Of a stretch of 64,000 nucleotides of DNA, positions 22,589 through 34,159 are shown one piece after another (position 1 is the first letter of the stretch; each line of letters opens with the position of its first letter). Under the pieces are notes generated by a model. That model was not told the DNA's origin, did no database searches, and saw only the letters and a program-made list of their open reading frames with translations. The DNA comes from Liquidambar formosana (taxonomy: Eukaryota > Streptophyta > Magnoliopsida > Saxifragales > Altingiaceae). Both the position numbers and the translations under genes were made by a program. The stretch is taken from assembly GCA_039720395.1 (NCBI GenBank), contig JBBPBK010000112.1:217791-281790 (forward strand), read 5' to 3'.

Positions 22589-23611
22589 CATCCCTAATTG
22601 ATCTAAACAATTCTTCAAACAAGAATCTGCCCAGAAAAATCAGCCTACTGTAACAGTTCACAAATCACTCTAAAACCCAGAAAGATTACATTTTTAGGCT
22701 ACCAAATTATTTTTCCTAGTATCCTACATGTCTTAAGAAACTAATGCAAGTGGTTTCATGTAATTTGGAATTCCCTAGCTCAACTTATGAATGAAACTCC
22801 ATTGATGACTTTTCTGCAGAAAAACAGCCTGCTGTGTTCTTCAAGAAATAAAACCTTTTTTATTCTTTTTCCATCAAAACTCTTTTGATTATTAAAGAAT
22901 ATGATCTATACATTATATATCATGATCCTATAATGATTTTACATCAATTTTACAGAAGTTTCTAATCATAACAATAGCAAGAACCCTAGGGTTCTAAAAC
23001 CCAAATTCGAACATGGTGGTTTTCTCCTTCTTCCTTCTGTTCTAGAATCTTAATCCAATTATTATGCATCTGAATTCTTGGGAACCCTTCCCTACCATGT
23101 CTAGAACATAACCCAAGTGGTGGCAACCATTTCCATGCCTTCGATCTCCATCAAAAACTCACAATTGTGGCTATTGCATCATTCCCGAGCAAAACTATCT
23201 TCCCTGACAGCCTGTAGTAAAAAATTCATAACTTTCACTACAGAACTCTGATCGACACACCGTTTGTTGGGTTGGAAAGCTCATTCGAAGAGATTTCTAA
23301 CCATATATGGCTCAAAAATTTTGGAGAAGAACTCAGATTTCGGCATGCAAGACAAAATGACAGTTTTTCATGGCTACCACGAAAATTGTTATTCTTCTCC
23401 AAACTCAATCCCTATTCAACTCTTGAATATTCCACAGCCCTAAAACATATTTTAGAAGAGGAGTAGAAGAGAAAAACACCTAGGGTTCAATAACCCTAGG
23501 TTCGGCCATGAGGGAGAACACCAATTAAATGCATAAACATGAACCCTAGTTCATTAAACCAATCTATTAACCATAAATTCCAGCCCCATATGTAGTTTGT
23601 ATTAGGCATAA
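22589..23611 (-). other. Non-coding leader of the element headed by LTR C
   Basis: It lies just inside LTR C and its primer-binding site on the minus strand. Before solo LTR B inserted it was continuous with 19658-20936. I see only short frames (64-76 codons) without a recognisable domain, so gag is absent or lost. Confidence 0.45.
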
Positions 23612-23627
23612 TCATGGCTCTGATACT
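23612..23627 (-). other. Primer-binding site, initiator-Met tRNA type
   Basis: The minus strand reads TAGTATCAGAGCCATG two bases from the end of LTR C. It matches the usual TGGTATCAGAGC of plant LTR retrotransposons at all but one core position. Confidence 0.75.
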
Positions 23628-23629
23628 AC

Positions 23630-25256
23630 TGTTGAGAATTGAACTAGAAGGAAAACAAAGTGCAGAATGTAAAATTTTCTTACGATTCCCAGTCCCATGA
23701 ATCCAATTATACTTAATACAAAACAAAAACCCTAACTACAAAGAGAGTTAGGATACTTACAATTTCACAAAGTCTTCTCCTTTATGCTCCAAGCTTTAAT
23801 TCTGACAACGAAGAACGAGCAGTCCAAGTGTATTGCCTCCAATGGTATCCACACCTAGCTTGAGCTTGAAGTCCTTTCCTTCTTCTTCCTTATTGTTGCT
23901 AGAGGTGGAAAAGACAGAGAGAGAGAGAGAGAGAGAAGCCTCCAAGGGGTTGGACGGCTAGGGCTTGGGAGTGCCTCAAGTTATGATGTCACACATCATA
24001 ACATGATATATATATCCCCACTAAAGGGGCCGACCATGGAGAGAAATCCCTTTAGGGTCTTAATGCAATTTCTCTAAATTGCATTATAACCCCTCTAATT
24101 TATATCAAATACAAACTTGGCCCTTAAATAACTTTTCTTTAATCACTTATACATTTTCTCTCATAGACTTTAAAGCCCTCTTAGCATGATCAGTGTATGA
24201 CCCATTGGGTTCACATCATCAAGTAGTAGGTATCGCATATGTTGTGCACAATGGAACACTTTCCATTAGAGGGTCTAATTAAAACTCCTTTAAATTCCCT
24301 AATTGATTATAACTCATTTATATCGATTAGGGCTTCTACTAACCATGAGTAACACCTAGCATATGGCTCATGGTGTGGTCTTTAATGAGGTGAATAGTCA
24401 TTTTCAAAGAACCCTTCTTTTATAGTTTATAGGTTACAATTACATCTTTCCATCAACACAATGTCTTCAACTGAACTAATAGGACATGGAAGTCTGTCAA
24501 GTCCCTAGTTCAATTAATTTATACTCATTCATTAATATCAACTCAATGATGAACTTATGGAAACTCCTTTCCATATTCATTCTACCATGGGCCCATGGAT
24601 TTAATGAGTTATATTCAATGAATGCTATATGAGACATTCACTTTCTTTTTCTTGAGAGTGATGGATTCTTTGATGATCACTCATATGCCTTCACACACAT
24701 AGCAGTAGGGCCAATGAACACCCTTTCAAACCACCTATAAGGATCTGCACTTAGTGTTATCAAACTTCTAAATCTATATGTATACGGCAACTATGGTATC
24801 TCAAGTCTAAGGAGAAACTGATTAACAGGTAGGTTAAAACTCCATTCAGTTTATCTCATATCTTTGGTCACATTCAGTGTACGTATTCTATAATAGGCAC
24901 CCACTTGTTGGTTATAGTGTTTACACACAAATAGCTTGAGACTAGCTATCCTCCTACAGAGTCAGCCTAACAAGTGCTAGTCCTATGGTTCATTACTGTC
25001 CATTATAGTGAACCTTCAACTAGGAATGCTTTAGGAGTTTAGTACAGAGATATATTTACAGTATCAAAATTACAACACTTTGTAATTTTATATTCTCAAC
25101 TCTAACTCCATGGACATATTATGTAAATATAAATGATGCATATAAACATAATAGAATAAGCCCTTTTATCAAATCAATAATAAATATGACATGCATAAAT
25201 GAAATCAATTCATTGTTTCTAATCCCTAAACAATCATCTCTATGATTGGCTCTAAC
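23630..25256 (-). mobile_element. Angela-like copia LTR C, 5' LTR on the minus strand
   Basis: On the minus strand it starts TGTTAGAGCCAATCATAG at 25256 and ends CAATTCTCAACA at 23630 (1627 bp). It is followed by a primer-binding site, so it was a 5' LTR. The flanks (actac and ggcct) do not match, and no 3' LTR in the same orientation is seen to its left, so the element is incomplete. With LTR B it makes a large inverted repeat. Confidence 0.85.
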
Positions 25257-26679
25257 AGGCCTGACTACATATTTAGACTCCAAAAACGTGTTTGGCTCCA
25301 ATTTTAAAATGGGGGTCATCTATGGAGCCTGTGCAATTTGCTCATAATCATGTGACCTACTTGTTGGTGTGGAATCAATTTTTTGCTCTTTTTCTTTTTC
25401 TTTTTTTTTTTTGCTTTCTTTACAGGTTTATTGGGTGAGACCAGGATTTTGGCATAGCCTATTTACGGAAACATTGTCAAATAGTATGGTTTGTTTGTTT
25501 GTTCTTTTTTTTTTTTTTTTTTTTTTCCAAAGAGAAAAAAAAACTTAAGGGTATCCCAAATCTTATTTCCTACTTCCCACTAAAGTTTAACCTCAAATTA
25601 ATCGCTTAACAATTCATGTGAGATGGCCATGTGAATAGCCATGACTTAGGGGGTAATAGCCACGACTTGATTCATTTTAGTTATTTGTCACTATTTACCT
25701 TATTTAAGTCTCCAAAACTTTTCACCTTGTTTGTTACTATTTATCTTGTTTAGTTTATTGGTCCTTATCAAGTACGACATCTGCATCTCACACTTATCGC
25801 TTGCTTTGTTACCATACACCTTAGCATAGACACCTATACTTAACTAGATTTCGGAGCACACACAACAAAAAAAAAAAAAAAAAAAGATAATAAAATACAA
25901 AGATCTCCCTAAAAATGAATATGAAAATTTGAATTAGAGTTTATTTAAGATTTCTTGCTTAAATGACATTTTTAACCCTAATTTCCTTTGTCACTTCTAA
26001 AATTAATGAGGCTTTTTAATACTTTTCTCTGTACATTCAACCAGAAGCGAACCCCTTTTATAATAGCACATAGATAGTATAGATACTAACTCTTATATAG
26101 ATTCAACTGCAACTAGTAACCCTACTTCCAAAAGCCACAGAAAGAGATCTTGATTATTGGCTTAATTCTATTTGTGATGATTAAAGTCCATCGCAGGGCT
26201 ATTTAACATACTCATACACAAAGTTTCTCACACTATTAGCTATAGGAATGTGTGGAGTAGGAAAAGTAAGAGCACATTGAATGTTCATGTAAGGCGAAGC
26301 TTCTACAAAATATATTTCCAAAAAAGGATGAAGCCAGATACAAAAAGTTATCAACCTTCATCCACACAAGGTTAGTTTTAAGCTTCTAATATTGTAATAG
26401 CCAATATTTCGATTTACTACTTGGACTACAGAACCTCAGATTATGCATATTATGAACTTATAAACAACTTCCAAAATGTCAAGATAACATAAACATAACA
26501 TTGTCCGAATGATGTTGGATATATGGTTGTTGTACCCTTCCTTTTTTCTCTTTTACTAACATGTTTGTAGCTTGAAAAGGTTGCTAATTCATTACTGTGT
26601 TATTGAATAGTTATTACAAAATAAATATAAAGTATGATATTTTTTGAACAATAATCTCTATAATTTTCATGAGTGTTGC

Positions 26680-26710
<31 letters not shown>

Positions 26711-27198
26711 GGGAATATAGATCGCTAAGGTCACTATACTTATTCTGTATTTGGAAATTTTTTTTATTTATAAATTACTTATTATTTATCAAAGTAGGGA
26801 TCTCATGGAATCACAACAATTCTCCATGTTTTACAAATCTATTATCGGTTTAAAACTACATATCATGTAAGTTATTTTTTAATATTATTATATTTTATTT
26901 TTTGATGTACAACATAAGAATACCATCAAGAAAACTCGAACCCACATCTATAACAAACCTCACCAGACTTTCAAAACGGCCAAAAGTTGATATCTTCTTA
27001 TCTTTTCATTATATGGCTACAAAGGATGAATGAAAAATACATGAAGGGCAAAAGATATATACATTAAGAAGTTGGGTTTGCAAGACCTGTTTGCATTTGC
27101 TTGCTCATGACCCCAAAACAAAGAACCCCACCTCTTCTCCATTTCTTTCTTTTTCCTTTTTTTTTTTTTCTCTCCAAATCATGTAAATATATATATAG
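25257..27198. other. AT-rich intergenic stretch, no gene seen
   Basis: It contains poly-T (25386-25411, 25507-25527), poly-A (25866-25885) and an attt repeat (26683-26709). The minus strand at about 26935-26950 has a tRNA B-box-like ggttcgag, possibly a decayed SINE. No ORF beyond 69 codons shows a domain. Confidence 0.4.
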
Positions 27199-27270
27199 TC
27201 GCCACTAAGAAGTGGCTGTCCTCTGTTTTTGAGATAAAGGACATGGGTAAAGCAAATTCAATACCTATAG
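27199..27270 (+). pseudogene. Copia reverse-transcriptase fragment, plus strand
   Basis: The plus strand encodes VATKKWLSS and FEIKDMGKANSI, the RT segment that follows the YVDD box in copia elements. The same segment occurs on the minus strand at about 34217-34290 (VATKKWLSSTFEMKDMGEA). It abuts a minus-strand RNase H piece at about 27271, so an inversion breakpoint lies here. Confidence 0.75.
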
Positions 27271-27361
27271 CAAGAAATAGCTCCACCTCCAAGGATAAAA
27301 ACATAACCTGAGGTGGACTTGTGCCCTAACTTCTCACCAGCCCAATCTGCATCACTATAAC
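27271..27361 (-). pseudogene. Copia RNase H fragment, minus strand
   Basis: The minus strand reads YSDADWAGEKLGHKSTSGYV and then FILGGGAISC, the start of the copia RNase H domain with its catalytic Asp. It is the continuation of the copia pol region on the other side of the element at 27362-34154, which is inserted here with TSD ATAAC. Confidence 0.8.
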
Positions 27362-29344
27362 TGTCACACCCCAAACCCAAAAATTGGATTTGGCGACATG
27401 ATTGTCATAACCCACATAGGACTACGTCCCACATAGGCTAGACACTTAACAATATCAACCTGTAATAAAGTTTCAACTAAGCTAGCAGATCAAGCTGTCA
27501 ACACCCTAGCTCTTCGTACACGGAAGCCACTCACATCAAGCTAATCATCTGTGGGGAAAAATATAAGGGGTGAGCATAATGCTCAGCAAGAAAACAATAC
27601 ACAATATACACAGGAAGTGGTCAAGCATATTCGCACGATTGATTTAAAAAAACATGAGTAACAAAACGATAGAGTTTTACAATAAATCATTTCTTTCAAT
27701 TCGATAGGCATATAAACTTTTAGAAGTAATTCTCTTGCTTTCAATTCAATAAACAATGACACTGAAACACTTTCGATAACAATTCATTCAATAAATCACT
27801 TTAAAATCACTGATCGATAATACAAATCAATAAAACATTAGTTCATACAAGTATTTCCTCTGGCTAGACTCACATTCAATAAGCGCCCATCATCGTGGGA
27901 CTTTACACTACATCAGCACTGATGACCAACAGTATTAGAATCCCCTGCTGGCACGGACCAATTTTCCAACAGTATTAGAATCCCCTGCTGGGACGGACCA
28001 ATAATCTAACCAGAGTTCACACTTATACAATAAACATTTGGGAAATATTTTTCACAAATAAAACAAATTCAAAACACGTATGTAATAATTTCAATAAATG
28101 ACTATTTTGATTGACCCACAGTACATAAGAAATAACCACTTTGATAGTGAAACAACTTTGAAAACAATTGTTCATAAATCATTGGCTCACAAAAGAGGAA
28201 TAAAAATCAGATTTATTTTTATTTAATCAAAGAGAACGATACATTGTGCAAGTTCCCTTACCTCAAGTCAAACCTTCAATAATCCAAGCGATCAAACTCC
28301 TAATAATCTCAATGCTACTCAGAACCTAAAATCAATAATATTCTTTATCAATAAATCATACTTAAGCTAAAAAACCTCTCTAACTAAGTGGTGCGTTAAG
28401 GGTTCAACGTCTCATTCTCATGGCCTTATAATGCTTACTATATTTAATATAATTAATAAATACACTAACGCGGCATTAAAATAGACTCATGTTAAATTAT
28501 AAATTAATAGGTTTGAATTACTTTTTAACACAGAAAAGTTACCAGTCAATCCGAGATAAGTTGACTGTCAACAGATGTGAAGTTGACAGTCCGAATGTAG
28601 TAAAACAGCAGCAGATTTTGTATTAACTTCCTATGCTACCCAAGGCAAAAGCAGAGGTTCACCTACTGATTTTCCCTCAACATCAGTCCCTAAATCTGTG
28701 GGAAAGATGTTTGTGGAAGGGTCTATGGTAGGGTTTGAGGAAATTTGTAGTGTTAGACATGGGAAGTGGTGGAAACCACCATTTTTGGCTTTCCTTGTCA
28801 CCCAAACCCAAAGAAAGAGATTTTTGGTGGTTGGATGATCTTGTGTAGTAGCTATGAAGGGGTTTTTTGAGTGGTGGTGATGATGGTTTAGTGGTTTTAG
28901 AAGTGATAGAGTTGGAGGATTGGATTAAAGAAGAAAATATTGATAACACAGTAAAGTTACCAGTCAACCGAGGTAAGTTACCTGTAAACAGACACGAAGT
29001 TGGCAGTCGATTCATACAAAACAGCAACAGCTCCTCCTTTTTCCTTCTCTCTTGCTTTCTTTTCTTTTTTTCTCTCTTTATATTGTTTTCAGTCAAAAGA
29101 ATATTAATCCTCCATAAAGGTTTCTTATATAGGGTGCAAGTTAATCCTAACCTAATTAGGATTACCTTCAAAGTGAGTGTTTGATTAGGATACGAACACT
29201 ATCTCTCATTGATTAGAGAACAATTACCTTGTTTGGTTACAAAGTTGAATGTGTTTGAGGTTAATTCTAAATTAACTCATGCGTTTAAAGGCAATCAATT
29301 TTATATTTAATTAATTAAACCTAAGAAAAATTCGGGGTATTACA
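27362..29344 (-). repeat. 3' LTR (left) of the gypsy element
   Basis: 1983 bp; on the minus strand TGTAATACCCCG to GGGGTGTGACA. TATA box TATATAAG at 29131-29124. A 42-bp internal tandem duplication (acagtattagaatcccctgc) lies at about 27928-28005. Confidence 0.93.
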
Positions 29345-29357
29345 TTCTCCCCTCCTT
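29345..29357 (-). other. Polypurine tract
   Basis: The minus strand reads AAGGAGGGGAGAA immediately before the 3' LTR, following the relic of the polyprotein end. Confidence 0.9.
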
Positions 29358-32060
29358 AAGAAAATTTCGTCCTCGAAATTCAAGAATACCATTTATCAAT
29401 TATATCATTGATTTTAACCTTCTAAACATCATATGTAAGTTTCACTACTCTTCCACTGCGCAACTCTACCTTTCTAAAACAAAACATAGATTAAGTTTTT
29501 TTTTTAATTAATATTTAAATTCACACGGCATCGTATCTAGCCTCGTATCGAATCCTCTTAAATCAAATAACATTACTAAATAATATCTCACCTCAAAAGC
29601 AATACTACTATCTCATGACAACATATAAACGATTCAGAAATATTCAAAGTGACTTTCGCTCAAAAATTATCCATTTTTCGATAAAAAATAACATTCCATA
29701 CCCATCTTAGCTATCCATAAATTTTTTTCTCGAAACTTGGTATACGTTATATCACTAATAAATCATTAAATCATTCTCCATTCTTTCTTCAAATAATTAT
29801 TAATAGTCATAATTTTAAAGTGGCAAATATATTTATGGCTCGACTTTATACTTTTAAATCTTATGACATTCTTTCTATCAGTTACTTAAGGAATATAAAA
29901 TTAGGAACGTGGTATTTCAAATTTCGTCTCTAAACATTAAGGCAGTTCTTTGTTTGTTATAAGTTTTCTTAAACCCTTTTTTTTTTTTTTTCGAAGGTAG
30001 CGAATCAATAATCAATAATTTCCTACTTGTTACATTCATTTCTTAATCAGCCCAATATATATATAACGGACCCCAAGTATCTCCTTTCCTTAATGTTTGT
30101 TTACTCCAAGATGAAAGATAGGATTAAGATTCAAAGTAGTCGTCATGGAAATTAGTTGACTCTCACAAATTATAACTTAAGAAAAAAATATTTCTATCAA
30201 TAATGATACTATTTAATTCCATAATCCACTATGAGTAAAACTAACCCAAACTATCTAATTAACAGAAGCCTTAGCTGGTAAAAGACATTAAATGTAGCAG
30301 TCACTTTAGTCGCACATATAACTTAAGTTACATCATGCGTAATTCAATAATAAATCCATTGAGGTATGCTTCTGCATCCATTCTAGTTAGGAATTAATTA
30401 TATATCAAACAGGTCTTTGGGCTTCTGTTTTAACTTATTGCTAACACTACATTACAACGTTAATAATATCCCTTAGCATTTTTTATTTTCTTTTTTCTTT
30501 TTGACAAGCATTAGAAAATTTTTATTAATAAGATGAAAGTACTCCCTCAAAAATTCATTATGCTAGATAGGTTTTATAATTTTTTTTTATTCACAACCAA
30601 TACACGTTTCGAATATTACACTTATTTCAATATTATTCTTTCAATTTAGAGTCATATGAGACACAATATCTTGTTCCAATCCCAAAGCAATGGGAGCCTA
30701 TTGGATCTAGTCAGTTAAACTATGGGAAATTCCTATTGATTCTTTGTTCTTCAATTTAAATTGTCTTAAAAAAAATGTATATATATCAAACCTGGGTGAA
30801 TTAAAAAATCTCAATTATTTGTCTTTCTGTATGGTCTATTTAAAATCTAAACATTAACAATGCTAATTTCAAATAATATAACCTCAAAACTTAATTCTCA
30901 TATCTAACTATTCAAGTAGGATACTATTGATAAATCATCTTGGGTGACCGATTAACCAATATAACTGAACTAATTCAAAAGAAGGGTACGAACTCCAAAT
31001 GGATTCATATTACTCAAGGATGCAAACAATAGCTTCTTATCAAATAGTCTATAATAGCAAGATAATCTATGCCTAAAATAACATTAATATCGTTAAGAAT
31101 ATGCAATCAACTAACATATTTCTTTCATTCATCTAAACCGCTCAAAACAAGTTTCTTTTACATATCCAAACCATTCGAGACTTACGCGCTCGAGTAACAT
31201 ATAATGAATCCCCAATCAAGCTACTAACAAATAATTTTCATTTTTAATGGTTAAGTATAACACTCAAATATATAGAAGGGTCAGTATTTATGAAATTAGT
31301 GCCACATATATTTCGCCCTAACGAATAATAAATTATAAGCTTATCTAAACCACTCATTGAGACTTTGTCTCTATACTAAAACACAAAAGACGAACATTTT
31401 TCTATAGTAATCAATAGTTGCAGATACACCAATGCATGTCCATAAATTACCTCACAATTCTCGAGCACTCTGTCTACTAATACCACTTGAGTTATGTAAT
31501 ACACAATCAACATTAACTAAGTCTCTCAAAATAGGTAGCATCACACAAATCACAACTTAATGGTTCCATTGCTTTCATCAACTTAAAAGTTTAACAAATA
31601 AGGCTTTTCCTATAGGGATAAATCTTCTCTAAAAATTATATATCTCAAATAAAATCTCATATTCATACACATCTTACTGCGTCTAAACTCACCTAAACTG
31701 CTTGCTACTACCTTAAAGTCACATTATCACTCTAGTGTTCTTATGTGATCCTAATTTCATGAACTAGAGTTTACAAAATCATAAACCTAATATCTTCGTA
31801 TCCTTCGATTTTGATTTTTTTTTTTTTTCTTTTTCCAAACATATAACGCTTAACACTTACAATAAATTAGGAGCAATTAATTAATAAGAGATAAACATCT
31901 CAAACGAATTTTCCATTAGTCATATCCTGACTACTTCTTAGAAACTCTTATCGTAAATACACTTAAGCTGTTAGTTTGCTAAACTAGGTCTATACTCTTA
32001 CTCGTTTACTCTCGGTCAATTCTAGGATTATGATCTTAAAGTCTGCAAAATCATAAACCA
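29358..32060 (-). other. Non-coding interior of the gypsy element
   Basis: About 2.7 kb of AT-rich DNA without a frame of 60 codons or more. Poly-T runs occur at about 29979 and 31809. I found no gag, protease, RT or integrase motif on either strand. Confidence 0.7.
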
Positions 32061-32073
32061 TGCTCTGATACCA
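32061..32073 (-). other. Primer-binding site, initiator-Met tRNA
   Basis: The minus strand reads TGGTATCAGAGCA four bases after the 5' LTR end (32078). It is a perfect match to the common plant motif. Confidence 0.92.
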
Positions 32074-32077
32074 AAAC

Positions 32078-34154
32078 TGTCACACCCCAAACCCAAAAAT
32101 TGGATTTGGCGACATGATTGTCATAACCCACATAGGACTACGTCCCACATAGGCTAGACACTTAACAATATCAACCTGTAATAAAGTTTCAACTAAGCTA
32201 GCAGATCAAGCTGTCGACACCCTAGCTCTTCGTACACGGAAGCCACTCACATCAAGCTAATCATCTGTGGGGAAAAATATAAGGGGTGAGCATAACGCTC
32301 AGCAAGAAAACATTACACAATATATACAGGAAGAGGTCAAGCATATTCGCACGATTGATTTAAAAAAACATGAGTAACAAAACGATAGAGTTTTACAATA
32401 AATCATTTCTTTCAATTCGATAGGCATATAAACTTTTAGAAGTAATTCTCTTGCTTTTAATTCAATAAACAATGACACTGAAACACTTTCGATAACAATT
32501 CATTCGATAAATCACTTTAAAATCACTGATCGATAATACAAATCAATAAAACATTAGTTCATACAAGTATTTCCTCTGGCTAGACTCACATTCAATAGGC
32601 GCCCATCATCGTGGGACTTTACACTACATCAGCACTGATGACCAACAGTATTAGAATCCCCTGCTGGCACGGACCAATTTTCCAACAGTATTAGAATCCC
32701 CTGCTGGGACGGACCAATAATCTAACCAGAGTTCACATTTATACAATAAACATTTGGCAAATATTTTTCACAAATAAAACAAATTCAAAACACGTATGTA
32801 ATAATTTCAATAAATGACTATTTTGCTTGATCCACAGTACATAAGAAATAACCACTTTGATAGTGAAACAACTTTGAAAACAATTGTTCATAAATCATTG
32901 GATCACAAAAGAGGAATAAAAATCAGATTTATTTTTATTTAATCAAAGAGAACGATACATTGTGCAAGTTCCCTTACCTCAAGTCAAACCTTCAATAATC
33001 CAAGCGATCAAACTCCTAATAATCTCAATGCTACTCAGAACCTAAAATCAATAATATTCTTTATCAATAAATCATACTTAAGCTAAAAAACCTCTCTAAC
33101 TAAGTGGTGCGTTAAGGGTTCAACGTCTCATTCTCATGGCCTTATAATGCTTACTATATTTAATATAATTAATGCTTACTATATTTAATATAATTAATAA
33201 TGCTTACTATATTCAACGTCTCATTCTCATGGCCTTATAATGCTTACTATATTTAATATAATTAATAAATACACTAACGCGGCATTAAAATAGACTCATG
33301 TTAAATTATAAATTAATAGGTTTGAATTACTTTTTAACACAGAAAAGTTACCAGTCAATCCAAGATAAGTTGACTGTCAACAGATGTGAAGTTGACAGTC
33401 CGAATGTAGTAAAACAGCAGCAGATTTTGTATTAACTTCCTATGCTACCCAAGGCAAAAACAGAGGTTCACCTACTGATTTTCCCTCAACATCAGTCCCT
33501 AAATCTGTGGGAAAGATGTTTGTGGAAGGGTCTATGGTAGGGTTTGAGGAAATTTGTAGTGTTAGACATGGGAAGTGGTGGAAACCACCATTTTTGGCTT
33601 TCCTTGTCACCCAAACCCAAAGAAAGAGATTTTTGGTGGTTGGATGATCTTGTGTAGTAGCTATGAAGGGGTTTTTTGAGTGGTGGTGATGATGATTTAG
33701 TGGTTTTAGAAGTGATAGAGATGGAGGATTGGATTAGAGAAGAAAATATTGATAACACAGTAAAGTTACCAGTCAACAGATGGTAAGTTACCTGTAAACA
33801 GACATGAAGTTGGCAGTCGATTCGTACAAAACAGCAACAACTCCTTCTTTTTCCTTCTCTCTTGCTTTCTTTTCTTTTTTTCTCCCTTTATATTGTTTTC
33901 AGTCAAAAGAATATTAATCCTCCATAAAGGTTTCTTATATAGGGTGCAAGTTAATCCTAACCTAATTAGGATTACCTTCAAAGTGAGTGTTTGATTAGGA
34001 TACGAACACTATCTCTCATTGATTAGAGAACAATTACCTTGTTTGGTTACAAAGTTGAATGTGTTTGAGGTTAATTCTAAATTAACTCATGCATTTAAAG
34101 GCAATCAATTTTATATTTAATTAATTAAACCTAAGAAAAATTCGGGGTATTACA
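32078..34154 (-). repeat. 5' LTR (right) of the gypsy element
   Basis: 2077 bp, nearly identical to the left LTR except for an extra 94 bp near 33165-33260, where gcttactatatttaatataa is repeated. TATA box TATATAAG at 33941-33934. Confidence 0.93.
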
Positions 34155-34159
34155 ATAAC

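Larger units (their letters stand above)
27362..34154 (-). mobile_element. Complete non-autonomous gypsy (Tekay/Del-like) LTR retrotransposon, TSD ATAAC
   Basis: The element has two LTRs (27362-29344 and 32078-34154), a primer-binding site and a polypurine tract in the correct order on the minus strand. It is flanked by perfect ATAAC duplications (27357-27361 and 34155-34159). By eye the LTRs differ at about 28 positions in 1.98 kb (about 1.4 percent), plus one 94-bp length difference, so the insertion is recent. The 2.7-kb interior has no gag or pol frame. The end of the interior on the minus strand (GAGGACGAAATTTTCTTAAG then a G-rich tract) matches the 3' end of chromovirus polyproteins, so it is a deletion derivative that depends on a related autonomous element. 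It is inserted in a copia pol region. Confidence 0.93.

Noticed and set aside
26900..26990. Second SINE (B-box-like ggttcgag on the minus strand)
   Set aside because: The A box and target duplication are not convincing.
28683..29171. 162-codon minus-strand frame (and the copies at 33492-33981)
   Set aside because: It lies wholly within the LTRs of the gypsy element, with stops or shifts in the second copy; low-complexity translation.
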